Shown here in pieces: positions 35,248 to 44,147 of a DNA stretch of 64,000 nucleotides. Positions within the stretch are counted from its first letter, which is position 1, and each line of letters opens with the position of its first letter. A program made the position numbers and the translations under genes. The notes beneath the pieces were generated by a model, which ran no database searches, was not told the origin of the DNA, and saw only the letters and a list, made by a program, of their open reading frames with translations. The stretch comes from Streptomyces sp. 6-11-2 (GTDB taxonomy: Bacteria > Actinomycetota > Actinomycetes > Streptomycetales > Streptomycetaceae): assembly GCF_006540305.1 (NCBI RefSeq), contig NZ_BJOR01000001.1:6820001-6884000 (forward strand), in the 5' to 3' direction.

Positions 35248-35409
35248 CACCCCCTCGGCCAGGTGGACGAGCAGGTCATGATCCGCCGTCACCGCCTCCA
35301 ACCCGGCGAGGTGGAGGCCGCGTTGCGCGCGCATCCGAGAGGGCGCCCGTGCGCGGTCGTCCCGTACGAGGACGCGGCGGGCACGCTTGCCCTCGCGGCC
35401 CATGTCGTA
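35248..35409 (+). pseudogene. NRPS adenylation-domain fragment (A8 region)
   Basis: The translation LGQVDEQVMIRRHRLQPGEV, then EAALRAHP and DAAGTLALAAHVV, matches the C-terminal subdomain of NRPS adenylation domains, whose A8 motif is GRxDxQVKIRGxRIExGEIE. Only about 50 residues remain, with no A1-A7 before it and no carrier domain after it. It is a relic of a lost synthetase. No start or ribosome site belongs to it. Confidence 0.7.
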
Positions 35410-35566
35410 CACCGTCCGAAGCGTTTTTCACCTGGCGTTCGAATCCCCGGGTGTGGATGAAGCCGCATCCCCCATGCCCCGTTGAACTTGCGCATTCTTG
35501 ACGCGAACATGGCGAGTCAGGGGGGTTTGGCTCTGCTGAGAAATCGGACCACAAGGGGGGAAGCGA

Positions 35567-36562
35567 ATGCTCCGGATCCACTTCACCGATGTCGACCTGA
35601 GCCGGACACGTATGGCAGCTGCACCCGATCCGCTATGGGAGATCTGCGCGAGCCTTCACCGTTTCCAGTCTCGCCAAGGGCGTTGGGCCTATGCGGACTG
35701 GTATCACACCGTCCGCGCCCGGCTGCACGCCATGGGGTTCAGTCACACCCTGCGCACCCTTTTGCTACCACTGGTCCCGCGCGCCACCTACTTCCCCGAC
35801 TTCCTCACCCCTCCCGAGGGCGTTGAAGGACTCGACGCCGGTCTGGAAGCCATCCTGAGCACGCCGCGATGCCGGGTCCTGCACGAGGTGAGCATCCTTG
35901 ACCGCACCAGCGGCGCCCCCACCTGGGCGCCCCGCCTGGCCGAGCCGGACACACGCAAGGAGCTGGTTCGAGCGATGCGCGCCTACTACGACATCGTCAT
36001 CGCCCCCTACGGCGACCGCATCCAAGCCCGTATCGAAGCCGAGCGGTACGCGCGTGCCCGCGCCGTACTCAGCCACGGAACCGAAGGGATCCTCCAGAGT
36101 CTGGGACCCAGCCTTCAATGGCGGCGCCCAGTCCTGCACACGGTCTATCCCGAGGACCGTGATCTGCGCCTCAACGGTCGCGGACTCCTCCTGGTCCCGT
36201 CCTACTTCTGCTGGGGAAACCCCGTGACCTTCGGCGACACGACGCTGGATCCCGTCCTGCTCTACGCCCTCAACCACGAGCCTCACCACTCCACGCTTCC
36301 AGAAGGCTTCGGCTCCGGCGCACCCCTGGCAGCCCTGCTCGGGCGCACCCGGGCCGCCATCCTGCGCGCCGTCGCGGCCGGAGGCACCACCGGCGAACTC
36401 GCCCGTGCGGCAGGGGTCTCGGCGCCATCCGCCAGCCAGCACGCCACAGCTCTGCGGGACGCCGGCCTCATCGTCAGCCACCGACACGCCACGTCCGTGC
36501 TGCACACTCTCACTCCGCTCGGAGCCGCACTCCTGCGTGCCAATACCCCGACGTCTCGATGA
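35567..36562 (+). CDS. Winged-helix (ArsR-like) transcriptional regulator with large N-terminal domain
   Basis: 331 residues. The ATG at 35567 has AAGGGGGG upstream. The N-terminal 240 residues form a domain of unknown function typical of streptomycete ArsR-like regulators (IHFTDVDLSRTRMAAAPDPL, FPDFLTPPEGVEGLDAGLEA). A C-terminal winged helix follows (TTGELARAAGVSAPSASQHA, LRDAGLIVSHRHATSVLHTL). No metal-binding cysteines are seen. Its targets are unknown; an IS remnant follows directly. Confidence 0.82.
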   Translation: MLRIHFTDVDLSRTRMAAAPDPLWEICASLHRFQSRQGRWAYADWYHTVRARLHAMGFSHTLRTLLLPLVPRATYFPDFLTPPEGVEGLDAGLEAILSTPRCRVLHEVSILDRTSGAPTWAPRLAEPDTRKELVRAMRAYYDIVIAPYGDRIQARIEAERYARARAVLSHGTEGILQSLGPSLQWRRPVLHTVYPEDRDLRLNGRGLLLVPSYFCWGNPVTFGDTTLDPVLLYALNHEPHHSTLPEGFGSGAPLAALLGRTRAAILRAVAAGGTTGELARAAGVSAPSASQHATALRDAGLIVSHRHATSVLHTLTPLGAALLRANTPTSR

Positions 36563-36583
36563 CCATGAGGACATCGTTCGGGG

Positions 36584-36733
36584 GAGCTGTTCGAGAATCA
36601 GGCCCTGCGGTACGGCGGCGAATCCGCTCGGCTCCGGTCCGTCACGCGCCGCCTGCTGTGGAAGCACGGGATCAAACCCTTCATCGCCCGCCGAGACGTC
36701 GCTCACGGCTCTGACCCCGGTCGCATCCTCTGA
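36584..36733 (+). pseudogene. IS5-family transposase fragment
   Basis: One frame reads RRLLWKHGIKPFIARRDVAH, then GSDPGRIL and a stop. This matches the region before the last catalytic glutamate of IS5-family transposases (GIxPxIARRGxxHGSGLG). Both ends of the gene are missing. TGAGGTTTTCTCAAC begins at the stop codon and recurs in close form at 37457, on the other side of the DHFR-like gene. Confidence 0.7.
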
Positions 36734-36852
36734 GGTTTTCTCAACGAAATGATCTCGTGAGGTGACTCGGCCCAGGGAATCCCGCGCGTCGCGATGAATT
36801 CTGCGGCGTCCGGCGGTCGTACTGTCGACCCCGTCACCGAGGAGGACTTCTG

Positions 36853-37416
36853 ATGCGCAGTGTGACCTATTCGATGAGCGTCTCACTTGACGGCTACATC
36901 GTCGGGCCGGACGGCGGCTTCGGCTGGACGGTGCCCGACGAGGAGGTCTTTCGCTTCTGGATCGACGAGATCCGAGAAGTCGGCGTCCACCTCTTGGGAC
37001 GTCGGCTGTACGAGACGATGCTGTACTGGGAGACCGCCGACCAGGATCCCTCGCTCGACGACTCAATGCTCGAGTGGGCCGCGCTCTGGAAGCCGCTCCC
37101 GAAGGTGGTGTTCTCGACCACGCTGCCGGCGGTTCAGGGCAATGCCCGCCTGGTCTCCGGCGGCCTGGCGGAGGAGATCGAGCGGTTGCGAGCCGAGCCG
37201 GGGGAGGGCGACATCGCGATCGGCGGCGCGACTCTCGCCGCCGAGGCGGCCGCGTCGGGTCTGATCGACGAGTACCGGGCCATGGTCTACCCGGTGCTGG
37301 TGGGTGGTGGCATTCCGTTCTTTCCCCAGCGCGAGCGCCGGGTGGATCTCGAACTCGTCGAGACCCGCACCTTCAGTCCGAGAGTCGTCTACCTCCGCTA
37401 CCGCGTGGCGCGTTAG
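36853..37416 (+). CDS. Dihydrofolate reductase family (RibD C-terminal-like) protein
   Basis: 187 residues. The N terminus VTYSMSVSLDGYIVGPDGGF and the blocks LLGRRLYETMLYW, PKVVFSTTL, GDIAIGGATLAAEAAASGLI and YPVLVGGGIPFFP are those of the YwjB/RibD-like reductases. These use NADPH on pteridine- or pyrimidine-like substrates; this is not the housekeeping DHFR. The ATG at 36853 follows GAGGAGG. It lies between two similar 15-bp sequences and IS debris, suggesting carriage by a past insertion. Confidence 0.88.
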   Translation: MRSVTYSMSVSLDGYIVGPDGGFGWTVPDEEVFRFWIDEIREVGVHLLGRRLYETMLYWETADQDPSLDDSMLEWAALWKPLPKVVFSTTLPAVQGNARLVSGGLAEEIERLRAEPGEGDIAIGGATLAAEAAASGLIDEYRAMVYPVLVGGGIPFFPQRERRVDLELVETRTFSPRVVYLRYRVAR

Positions 37417-37543
37417 CAGACTCGTCCGCCGAGCCCTGGGAAGAACGGGCCAGCCGGTGAGGTTCTCTCAACAGAGGTCATTCCATTGGCCGTTGAGGGC
37501 GAGGGCGGTGCGGGTGAAGACTTTGCTGTCCCGGCACATGGCA

Positions 37544-37574
37544 GACCCCATCAAGAAATGATCCTGATGGGGTC
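37544..37574. terminator. Perfect hairpin GACCCCATCA/TGATGGGGTC
   Basis: A 10-bp perfect stem with an 11-nt loop lies between the convergent DHFR-like gene and the SH3-like secreted gene. It is likely a terminator, or it may belong to an insertion-sequence end. Confidence 0.65.
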
Positions 37575-37661
37575 AAAGGCCATGCTTGACCGTCGGCGGT
37601 TCCTCTGGCCTCGGGTGCCGGACGGTCGTGGCAGCTCAGCCCTCGCGCCGGCCGATCCCGG

Positions 37662-38003
37662 TCAGGGCCAGAGCAGGTATTCGCCGGCAACCCAGCCGGT
37701 GAGCTTGGTGCTGCCGTTGTAGCCGTAGCCGCACACCCAGTAGTGGCCCCCGGATTGGACCCCCGAGGGGCTGAAGTAGAACGCGGCGCCACCGGGAAGC
37801 TGGCCGATGGCCGTGTTGCTCGTCGACGGTCCGGTGCGCACCTTCAGCCAGTCCACGCTCGACAGGACATGCGTGTAGTTGCTGAGAGGGCCCGGACAGG
37901 TGACAGCCGCGCTGATGACGCCTGCCGGAGCCGCCTGGGCAGCCGGCACGGTGGTGAGCGAGAGTGCCGCGGCGGCGAAAGCAACGGCTATGGCTTTCCT
38001 CAC
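37662..38003 (-). CDS. Secreted SH3-domain-like protein
   Basis: 113 residues. The GTG at 38003 has AGGAGG 6 nt upstream. A signal peptide (VRKAIAVAFAAAALSLTTV...AAQAAP) is followed by a bacterial SH3-like domain: VDWLKVRTGPSTSNTAIGQL, SGGHYWVCGYGYNG and GWVAGEYL. Such small exported SH3 proteins probably bind the cell wall. It is followed by another small secreted protein gene upstream, each with its own ribosome site. Confidence 0.82.
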   Translation of the reverse strand: MRKAIAVAFAAAALSLTTVPAAQAAPAGVISAAVTCPGPLSNYTHVLSSVDWLKVRTGPSTSNTAIGQLPGGAAFYFSPSGVQSGGHYWVCGYGYNGSTKLTGWVAGEYLLWP

Positions 38004-38180
38004 GGGAACCTCCTGGATGCGATCGGATACGGAAGGTCCACGCGGCCATGGCCATGTCCGCGTGAACGTAGAAACGCGTGAACCCGACGTTTGAGCCCCC
38101 ACGCCAACGCCGGTGCGGGCTCGTTGCGCGCCGGCCGTGGACTCCGCGCGGTGTGCACGGTTGCCCGCGCCCTCCGGGCT

Positions 38181-38621
38181 TTACCACCAGGCGGTGGAGT
38201 TGGTGGAGTTGCAGGTGCCGAGGAGCGTCGTCACGTAGCAGGCACGGAAGGCAACGGCTGAGCTCGAACTTGTCAGGTAGCCCTTGGTGTAGTTGCGGCT
38301 GCTGGCGGACCAGATGTCGGCGTAGTCCCAGACACGGCCGCCGAGGGAGACCTCGAAGCGGATGTAGTCCGACGAGCCGTAGTTGAGGATGCGCCCCCAA
38401 CCGTACTGCGAGCCACCGCACGTACCGTAACGGATCTGGACTTGGCGGCCGTTGACGGTCTTCTCGGTTCCCGTGGCGACTTTGGTGCAGGAGTTCGGGT
38501 CGCTCCACCACTCGGAGGCAGCGCTTGCCGGGGCCGAGGCCAGCATGGTCGTGGCTGCGGCAGCGGCACACATCGCTGCGATGGAACCCATACGACGGGT
38601 CTTCGTACGGTGCTTGAACAT
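38181..38621 (-). CDS. Small secreted protein, possibly DUF2690-like
   Basis: 146 residues with a signal peptide ending SAPASAAS. The mature part has Cys in DPNSCTKV, YGTCGGSQYGWGR, FRACYVT and LGTCNSTN, enough for two disulfides. The VQIRYGTCGGSQYGWGRI stretch resembles DUF2690 secreted proteins. The ATG at 38621 follows AAGGGGAG. Function unknown. Confidence 0.68.
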   Translation of the reverse strand: MFKHRTKTRRMGSIAAMCAAAAATTMLASAPASAASEWWSDPNSCTKVATGTEKTVNGRQVQIRYGTCGGSQYGWGRILNYGSSDYIRFEVSLGGRVWDYADIWSASSRNYTKGYLTSSSSAVAFRACYVTTLLGTCNSTNSTAWW

Positions 38622-39292
38622 GCTGTACTCCCCTTCGTGGAACTGGCTGGCGTCACTGCAGGGCAGGGCAGTGACGTGGTCCCCCTTGCATGGATGTGGT
38701 GGGCCGGTCCATGGCGGGGGTCCTCCGTCGTGCCGAGATCATGGTGAAAGGTGCTGGCATGTACTCACAAGGCCATTTGGTCTCGGCCAAAAGGCTCTGG
38801 TCAGACGGCGTGCGGAGCACTGAGAACGCACTGGGGCCACGCGGCGGGAAGGACTGCGGGGGCTCGGGGCGCATCTCACGGCGGAGGATCTGGCCGGGTG
38901 CGGGTGCGGGTGCGGGTGCGGGTGCGGGTGCGGGTGCGGGAGCCGGCGGGCCGGACGTGATGGGGAGATCGTGCTGAGCGCCGCTCAGGTCGCAGGCACC
39001 GCCGCCAGGCCGTGTTGGGCCCCTGGCGTGTCCAGGCGCGGACCTGGTTGCGGCGTTCATCCGGATTTCAGCTGTCACTGATCCGCTGCCTGGCGCCCCC
39101 GGTGGAGGACTTCCCCGACGTCCTCACCCCGGACCAGGCAGCCCACGCTCTGCCTGTCTGCAACTCGGCAACGGTTGCCTCAGGATCTGGCGGTTCTACC
39201 CAACGCACCTTACTGAGCCCGCCCGTTGGCGATTCCGTGGGAGGCGGGGACCCACTCGCCCGCCCTGCAGAGTGCTGTCGCCTATCGCACCG
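38622..39292. other. Intergenic region with hexanucleotide repeat
   Basis: About 670 bases without a recognisable gene. It contains the GGGTGC tract at 38896-38940. Its right end abuts a CTAGTGC-type inverted-repeat-like end at 39293. Confidence 0.5.
38896..38940. repeat. GGGTGC simple repeat, 7.5 copies
   Basis: Uninterrupted hexanucleotide tract of 45 bp in non-coding sequence. It is likely to vary in length between strains by slippage. Confidence 0.9.
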
Positions 39293-39634
39293 CTAGTGCC
39301 GTGACCGCATAGGTTCGACGGGGCCAGCTGCGCGGGCGCGTGAATCCTTACGCTCCGCGAGGAGGAACAGGACGGCAGCGGCGGCGATGAAGCCGAAGCC
39401 GACGTTCATGCAGGCCATGACCGTCACGTAGGAGGCGTCGGCGATCCGGGGGATGCCGTTGAGGGGCATGAGGGCGTAGCAGCACAAGAAGCCGTAGGCG
39501 CGAAGCCGCATCCCGGCCTGCCGCTTACGCGTCCACGGCGGTGTCCACCCTGCCAGCATCGCCACGGAGGTCGGCAGCATGAGCGCCGTCGATACGGCCA
39601 GCGCAATCCAGTGGTACAGCGGATTGCCGTTCAC
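39293..39634 (-). CDS. Small integral membrane protein, unknown function
   Basis: 113 residues, starting with a GTG at 39634. Three or four hydrophobic segments are present (WIALAVSTALMLPTSVAMLA, GFLCCYALMPLNG, VGFGFIAAAAVLFLL), ending in a basic tail. I do not recognise the family. The last codons and stop (MRSRH then TAG) lie within a sequence resembling one end of the MITE at 49390-49585, so the natural C terminus may have been replaced. Confidence 0.6.
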   Translation of the reverse strand: MNGNPLYHWIALAVSTALMLPTSVAMLAGWTPPWTRKRQAGMRLRAYGFLCCYALMPLNGIPRIADASYVTVMACMNVGFGFIAAAAVLFLLAERKDSRARAAGPVEPMRSRH

Positions 39635-39785
39635 CCCGGGCCCCTTTCGTAGGTGGTCGCCAGCCTAGATGATCAATTCCACGGGGTCAGTGCGACCGCC
39701 TGGCCCAACCGACGCACAGGTGTCGAGGACATCCGCGCATGCATCCCCGGCCTTGAGTGGTTCTGGCGTCGATTAGGGTCGCTCA

Positions 39786-40334
39786 ATGCTCGAAGGAAAG
39801 TTGGTAAGGCTGCGCGCGCTGCGCTCCGAAGACGCTGCGCACCATGTGCGGTGGCGCAATGACCCGGAGGTGGTGCGCTGGGCCGCAGGTGGTGACCCGT
39901 GTTTCGGCCCGGTCACGGCGGAGGCGGTCGGGCTCGGCTTCGACACCATGCTGCGACTGAGCCCGAGGGAGTCGGCCGTGTTCACGGTCGAGGATCTGGC
40001 GGGCGGGAGGGTGATAGGCATGGCCGACTACCGGGATCTGGACCCGTACGCCGGAGTGGCCACGCTGGGAATCACCATCGGCGAGCGGGAGTTCTGGGGC
40101 TGCGGCCATGGCAGTGACGCGTTGCGGCTGCTCGTGGGCCACCTGTTCGGTGCGTACTGCCTGAGCCGACTGGAGCTGGACACCTGGAGCGGCAACGAGC
40201 GCGCTGTGCGCGCCTTCACCAGGTTGGGCTTCCGTGAGGAAGGCCGCCGTCGGTCGGCTGTGTTGGTGGAGGGGGAGCGCTACGACCGCGTGCTCTTCGG
40301 GATGCTCCGCGAGGAGTGGGCGAACCCTGAGTGA
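39786..40334 (+). CDS. RimJ/RimL-type GNAT acetyltransferase
   Basis: 182 residues. It begins LEGKLVRLRALRSEDA and continues with ITIGEREFWGCGHGSDALRL, the acetyl-CoA loop, and NERAVRAFTRLGFREEGR. Length and order are those of ribosomal-protein or small-molecule N-acetyltransferases. Substrate unknown. It ends just before an IS982 scar. Confidence 0.87.
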   Translation: MLEGKLVRLRALRSEDAAHHVRWRNDPEVVRWAAGGDPCFGPVTAEAVGLGFDTMLRLSPRESAVFTVEDLAGGRVIGMADYRDLDPYAGVATLGITIGEREFWGCGHGSDALRLLVGHLFGAYCLSRLELDTWSGNERAVRAFTRLGFREEGRRRSAVLVEGERYDRVLFGMLREEWANPE

Positions 40335-40396
40335 CGCCTTAGATGATCTTCTGATGGCGTTTGCGAAGGCGAGAGCGAGGGCGCCCAAGATGGTTG

Positions 40397-40600
40397 TGTG
40401 AGGCCGAGTTGGTCACCCTTGCGGTGATGCAGGCCGTGCCCGGGCCCACCTCCGAGGCCAGTTGGCTCCGGCATGCACGGGCTCACCTGCGGCATCTCTT
40501 CCCGTACCTGCCGCAACAACCCGGCTCACACGGATCGGCGACCAGAACCACTTCGGCCGCGAGTTCAACCACCAACTCGGTTGACAGGGAATCCAGTTAC
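40397..40600 (+). pseudogene. IS982-family transposase remnant with internal deletion
   Basis: CEAELVTLAVMQAVPGPTSE and ARAHLRHLFPYLPQQPG match the N-terminal part of actinobacterial IS982 transposases. After about 40534 another frame reads GDQNHFGREFNHQLG, stop, QGIQLL, which resembles a later part of the same protein. Most of the middle is missing. An IS5 transposase begins 49 bp downstream. Confidence 0.65.
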
Positions 40601-40648
40601 TAACCACTCCTAACAAAAGGAGGTTTCTGGACCTCTGGGAATGACGGA

Positions 40649-41527
40649 GTGTCAGTTCTCGTTGATGCTGGCCGAAGGGGGTGCGAGCCAGTCGAGACGA
40701 GGAAGACCGCCGCCAGACCGTGGGAGATCGACGACGGATTGTGGGCGCGCATCGAGCCGCTGCTGCCGGTCGTCCCGCGTAATCCGCGGCGTCCAGGTCG
40801 TAAGCGTCTGGATAGTCGCAAGGTGCTGTGCGGGATCCTGTTCGTGCTGTACACCGGGATCCGCTGGGAGTATCTGCCCCAGGAGCTGGGCTTCGGCTCG
40901 GGGATGACCTGCTGGCGACGGCTGCGGGACTGGAACGAGGCCGGGGTCTGGCAGCACCTGCACGAGCTGCTGCTCTCCGAGCTGCGGGCCGCAGACCTGC
41001 TGGACTTCTCCCGCGCAGCGGTCGACTCCAGCCACATCCGCGCGATGAAGGGTGGGCCGGCCAACGGTCCGTCCCCGGTGGACCGGGGCAAGGCCGGGAG
41101 CAAGCACCACCTGATCGTCGAGGCGCACGGCATCCCGCTCGCGGCAATCACCACCGGCGGCAACCGCAACGACGTCACCCAACTGATCCCGCTGATTCAG
41201 GCCGTCCCACCGATCCGAGGCAAGCGCGGCCAGCCACTGCGCCGCCCCAAGCACCTGTACGCCGACCGCGGCTATGACCACGAGGTCTACCGGGACAAGG
41301 TCCGCCGGTTCCAGATCACCCCGCACATCGCCCGGCGCGGCACCGGGCACGGCTCCGGCCTGGGCATGTACCGCTGGGTCGTGGAAGGAACGATCGCGCT
41401 GCTGCACTGGTTCCGCCGCCTGCGCACCCGCTGGGAGATCCGCGACGACCTCCACCACGCGTTCGTCACCCTCGGCTGCGCCGTCATCTGCTGGCGACGA
41501 CTCCGCACCGCACTTTGTCGAGAGTAA
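40649..41527 (+). mobile_element. IS5-family transposase, apparently full length
   Basis: 292 residues from a GTG at 40649; the conserved part starts ARPWEIDDGLWARIEPLLP. The DDE triad is visible: Asp126 in AAVDSSHIRA, Asp206 in YADRGYD and Glu246 in YRWVVEGTI. The IRWEYLPQELGFGSGMTCWR block is also intact. I could not define terminal inverted repeats, so the element limits are unknown; the first 20 codons may be fused flanking sequence. Confidence 0.88.
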
Positions 41528-41601
41528 GGGCAGGCAATGCGCCAGGAGATGGCCTGCTCCATGCGTCAGAACGCACTCGCAGCAGTCGGGCCGGCGCAGC
41601 C

Positions 41602-42348
41602 TCACATCCGGGATCTCAGCACGTCGACCTCACAGCCCGGCGCGAACGGGTCGAAGCCATGCTCGACCAGCCAGCGAACCGCCAGCAGGCTTCGCAACGA
41701 CCACCACGCGCGGATCACGTCGAGGTCGACGTCGGTGCCATAGCCGGCGATGACGTCGCCGAGGCGCTCCTCGTGTCCGAGCGTGAAGGTGGCGAGGTCG
41801 TACAGGGCATCACCCTGGCCCGCCTCGGACCAGTCGATGATGCCCGTGACCTCGTCGCCGTCGACGAAGACGTGCGCGATCTGCAGGTCGCCGTGCGTGA
41901 ACGCCGGAGTCCACGGCCGGAGCGCGGCCTCGGCGACCTGGCGGTTGCGGGTGACCAGGTCGGCGGGCAGGACGCCGTTCGTCACGAGCAACTCGCACTC
42001 GTCGTCGAGTTCCGCCGCCAGCGCGACGATGCTCCGGCCAGCCTGGCCCGGCCGAGACGGCAGCGGCGCTTCGTGCAGCTTCCGGATGGCGGCGCCCGCC
42101 GCGGCCCACGCCGCCGGCGACCCGGTCGACGGCCCACCGAGGCGCCCAAGCGTCGTCCCCGGGAGTGCGGCGATCGCGAGCACGGACGGCTTGCGCCACA
42201 GGACCTCCGGGGTTGGGACCGGCGCGAGGGACATCGCCTCGACCTCGACATCGATGCGCGCCTGATCGGCGTCCACCTTCAGGAACACGTCGCCGACGCG
42301 CAGAGTCGCGCGCTCGGAATGGGCGACGACGACTTTGACCTCATCCAT
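41602..42348 (-). CDS. Aminoglycoside phosphotransferase (APH) family kinase
   Basis: 248 residues. The kinase core is FTHGDLQIAHVFVDGDEV followed by GIIDWSEAGQGDALYDLA. The catalytic Asp (HGD) and the metal-binding Asp (IDW) are present, but the Asn usually at the end of HGDxxxxN is His (HGDLQIAH), as in some related subfamilies. The N lobe is short. Family members phosphorylate antibiotics or other small alcohols; resistance is not proven. Confidence 0.82.
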   Translation of the reverse strand: MDEVKVVVAHSERATLRVGDVFLKVDADQARIDVEVEAMSLAPVPTPEVLWRKPSVLAIAALPGTTLGRLGGPSTGSPAAWAAAGAAIRKLHEAPLPSRPGQAGRSIVALAAELDDECELLVTNGVLPADLVTRNRQVAEAALRPWTPAFTHGDLQIAHVFVDGDEVTGIIDWSEAGQGDALYDLATFTLGHEERLGDVIAGYGTDVDLDVIRAWWSLRSLLAVRWLVEHGFDPFAPGCEVDVLRSRM

Positions 42349-42685
42349 GGGCGACCAGTATCCCGGGGATGATCGCCGGCGTCGCCGGGTTTATCGCGTG
42401 CGATTACGCGGCCGGCCGCGTCCCGCTACCCAGCGGCCTCGTGCGCTCCAGTCCGACCTCGCGATCTTGTCGCGGGCCTGGCTGGGAACGAGTACGGCCA
42501 CCGCGTGACCATCGGGGGTTGTCCGGACCCCTGAAGATCGCGCGGTGGCCGCAGAGCATGGCGTAGACCCGGCCCGCCGGCGGGCGATGTTCGGCCATTT
42601 CCGGCGGGTTGCCGTAGGTCGGCATGTCCGCATATGGGTCACTGCCGCACCAGTCGCCATGGAGCTCGGTGGCAGGCTGTATGGC
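42349..42685. other. Intergenic region
   Basis: About 340 bases between two minus-strand genes. A minus-strand frame at 42404-42625 (MPTYGNPPEMAEHRP...) has no recognisable domain and I do not call it. Confidence 0.4.
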
Positions 42686-43249
42686 CTATGGCCGCAACAC
42701 GACATCGACGGCCAGGGTGAGCTTGTTGACGAATTCCGAACGGTCGGCAACACGGTGCTTCCAACCCTCACCGGCGGCGGCCAGGACCTCGGCGATCTGT
42801 CGCGATGCGACATTGCCTGCGGGCCGGCCGGAGGTGGCGATGGCCTCGACGAGCGCGTCATGGAAGGCGGCCCGGTAGTCGTCATACATGCTGTCGAGCT
42901 GTGCTGTGCCGTGCTCCAGCAGGTCGTCGACGCCCTCGTTGAGGTGCGTGCCGACGTAGCGGCCCAGGTGGGCGTCTAGCGCGGCCACCAAACGCGCGTC
43001 GAGGCCCACATCGGGTGCGGTCAGCGCCGCGCGGACGTCGTCCAGGGCCTTGTCCAACTCCTGCTGCATGGTCGCGCGGAACAGTTCCCCCTTGTTGGCG
43101 AACAGGAAGTACAGCCCGGGGCGGGAGATGTCCGCGGCCCGGGCCACCGCGTCCATCGACGTCTTGCGATAACCGAAGGTGGCGAAAACGGTCAGTGCTG
43201 CTGCCAGCACCTGCTCGCGGCGCTGGGTGTCTCCCCGGGGTGTTGACAT
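42686..43249 (-). CDS. TetR family transcriptional regulator
   Basis: 187 residues. The N-terminal HTH is VLAAALTVFATFGYRKTSMD, then AVARAADISRPGLYFLFANKGEL; the ligand domain follows. The ATG at 43249 has only a few bases between it and a TATAGT -10-like hexamer, so the message could be leaderless. It is divergent from a short-chain dehydrogenase, which it probably represses through the repeats at 43257-43282. Confidence 0.9.
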   Translation of the reverse strand: MSTPRGDTQRREQVLAAALTVFATFGYRKTSMDAVARAADISRPGLYFLFANKGELFRATMQQELDKALDDVRAALTAPDVGLDARLVAALDAHLGRYVGTHLNEGVDDLLEHGTAQLDSMYDDYRAAFHDALVEAIATSGRPAGNVASRQIAEVLAAAGEGWKHRVADRSEFVNKLTLAVDVVLRP

Positions 43250-43256
43250 AGGCACA

Positions 43257-43282
43257 CTATACAGAGTGGGCATGCTATACAG
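43257..43282. promoter_or_regulatory. Direct repeats CTATACAG, candidate TetR operator
   Basis: CTATACAG occurs at 43257-43264 and 43275-43282, 18 bp apart, in the gap between divergent tetR and the SDR gene. GCATGC lies between them. The repeats also overlap -10-like sequences on both strands. Confidence 0.45.
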
Positions 43283-43337
43283 TATTTGTTGTTTTCGTTT
43301 AGTGCGGCTGGAGGCCGCACCCCTGAGAGAGAGCATC

Positions 43338-44147
43338 ATGAGCAAGACTGTTCTGATCACCGGCGCCGCGACCGGCATGGGCGAGGCGATCACCTTCGAA
43401 TACGTCAAGCGCGGCTGGAACGTCGTGGCCACCATGCGTGACACCGCCAAGGCCAACCCTGCCTTCGCCGACCTCGGCAACGTCCTGGTCAGCCGCCTCG
43501 ATGTCACCGACCGCGCCAGCATCGAGCAGGCTGTCAGTGAGGCGATCGATCGCTTCGGCGGCATCGATGCCCTCGTCAATGCCGCCGGCTACGGGCAGAT
43601 CGGCGCGGTCGAGGAAGTCAGCGCCGACCAACTGCGCGACCAGTTCGAGACCAACGTGGTGGGCCTCGTCCAGGTAATCCAGGTCGTACTCCCGCACATG
43701 CGAGAACGCGGCTTCGGTCATATCCTCAACATCGGCTCCATGGGCGGCCACGTCAGCCTGCCCACGATGGCCCTGTACTGCGCCTCCAAGAGCGCCGTGC
43801 AGAACCTGACCGAGGGACTGGCCCAGGAGGTCGACCCGCTGGGCATCCACGTCACCCTGGTCGAGCCGGCGGGCTTCAACACCCGGTTTACGACCAACTC
43901 GACCCTTCCCGCCTCCTCCATCCCCGCCTACGCGCCCGCCTACGCGACCATGGCCGAATTCGACAAGCAGGCGGTGAGGGGCGACCTCGTCAAGTCCATG
44001 GCGGCCGTTGCCGACATCACGGGCATCGACAGGCCTCCGCTTCACCTGGCCCTGGCCACCGCCGGCCTGGAGATGGTGCGGGGCCGCTTCGCCGAGCTGA
44101 TGGACGAATACGCCCGCTGGGAGCAGGTCACGGCGGGCACTGACTGA
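43338..44147 (+). CDS. Short-chain dehydrogenase/reductase (SDR)
   Basis: 269 residues, classical SDR. The cofactor motif is TGAATGMG, with NAAG, and the catalytic YCASK (Tyr and Lys) follows Ser in IGSMGG. The ATG at 43338 follows GAGAGAG. Probably NADP-dependent oxidation or reduction of a small carbonyl. It is under likely control of the divergent TetR. Substrate unknown. Confidence 0.9.
   Translation: MSKTVLITGAATGMGEAITFEYVKRGWNVVATMRDTAKANPAFADLGNVLVSRLDVTDRASIEQAVSEAIDRFGGIDALVNAAGYGQIGAVEEVSADQLRDQFETNVVGLVQVIQVVLPHMRERGFGHILNIGSMGGHVSLPTMALYCASKSAVQNLTEGLAQEVDPLGIHVTLVEPAGFNTRFTTNSTLPASSIPAYAPAYATMAEFDKQAVRGDLVKSMAAVADITGIDRPPLHLALATAGLEMVRGRFAELMDEYARWEQVTAGTD

Noticed and set aside
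35428..35452. tRNA T-arm-like GCGTTCGAATCCCC
   Set aside because: One stem pair is mismatched and there is no acceptor stem, anticodon arm or CCA around it. It could at most be a relic.
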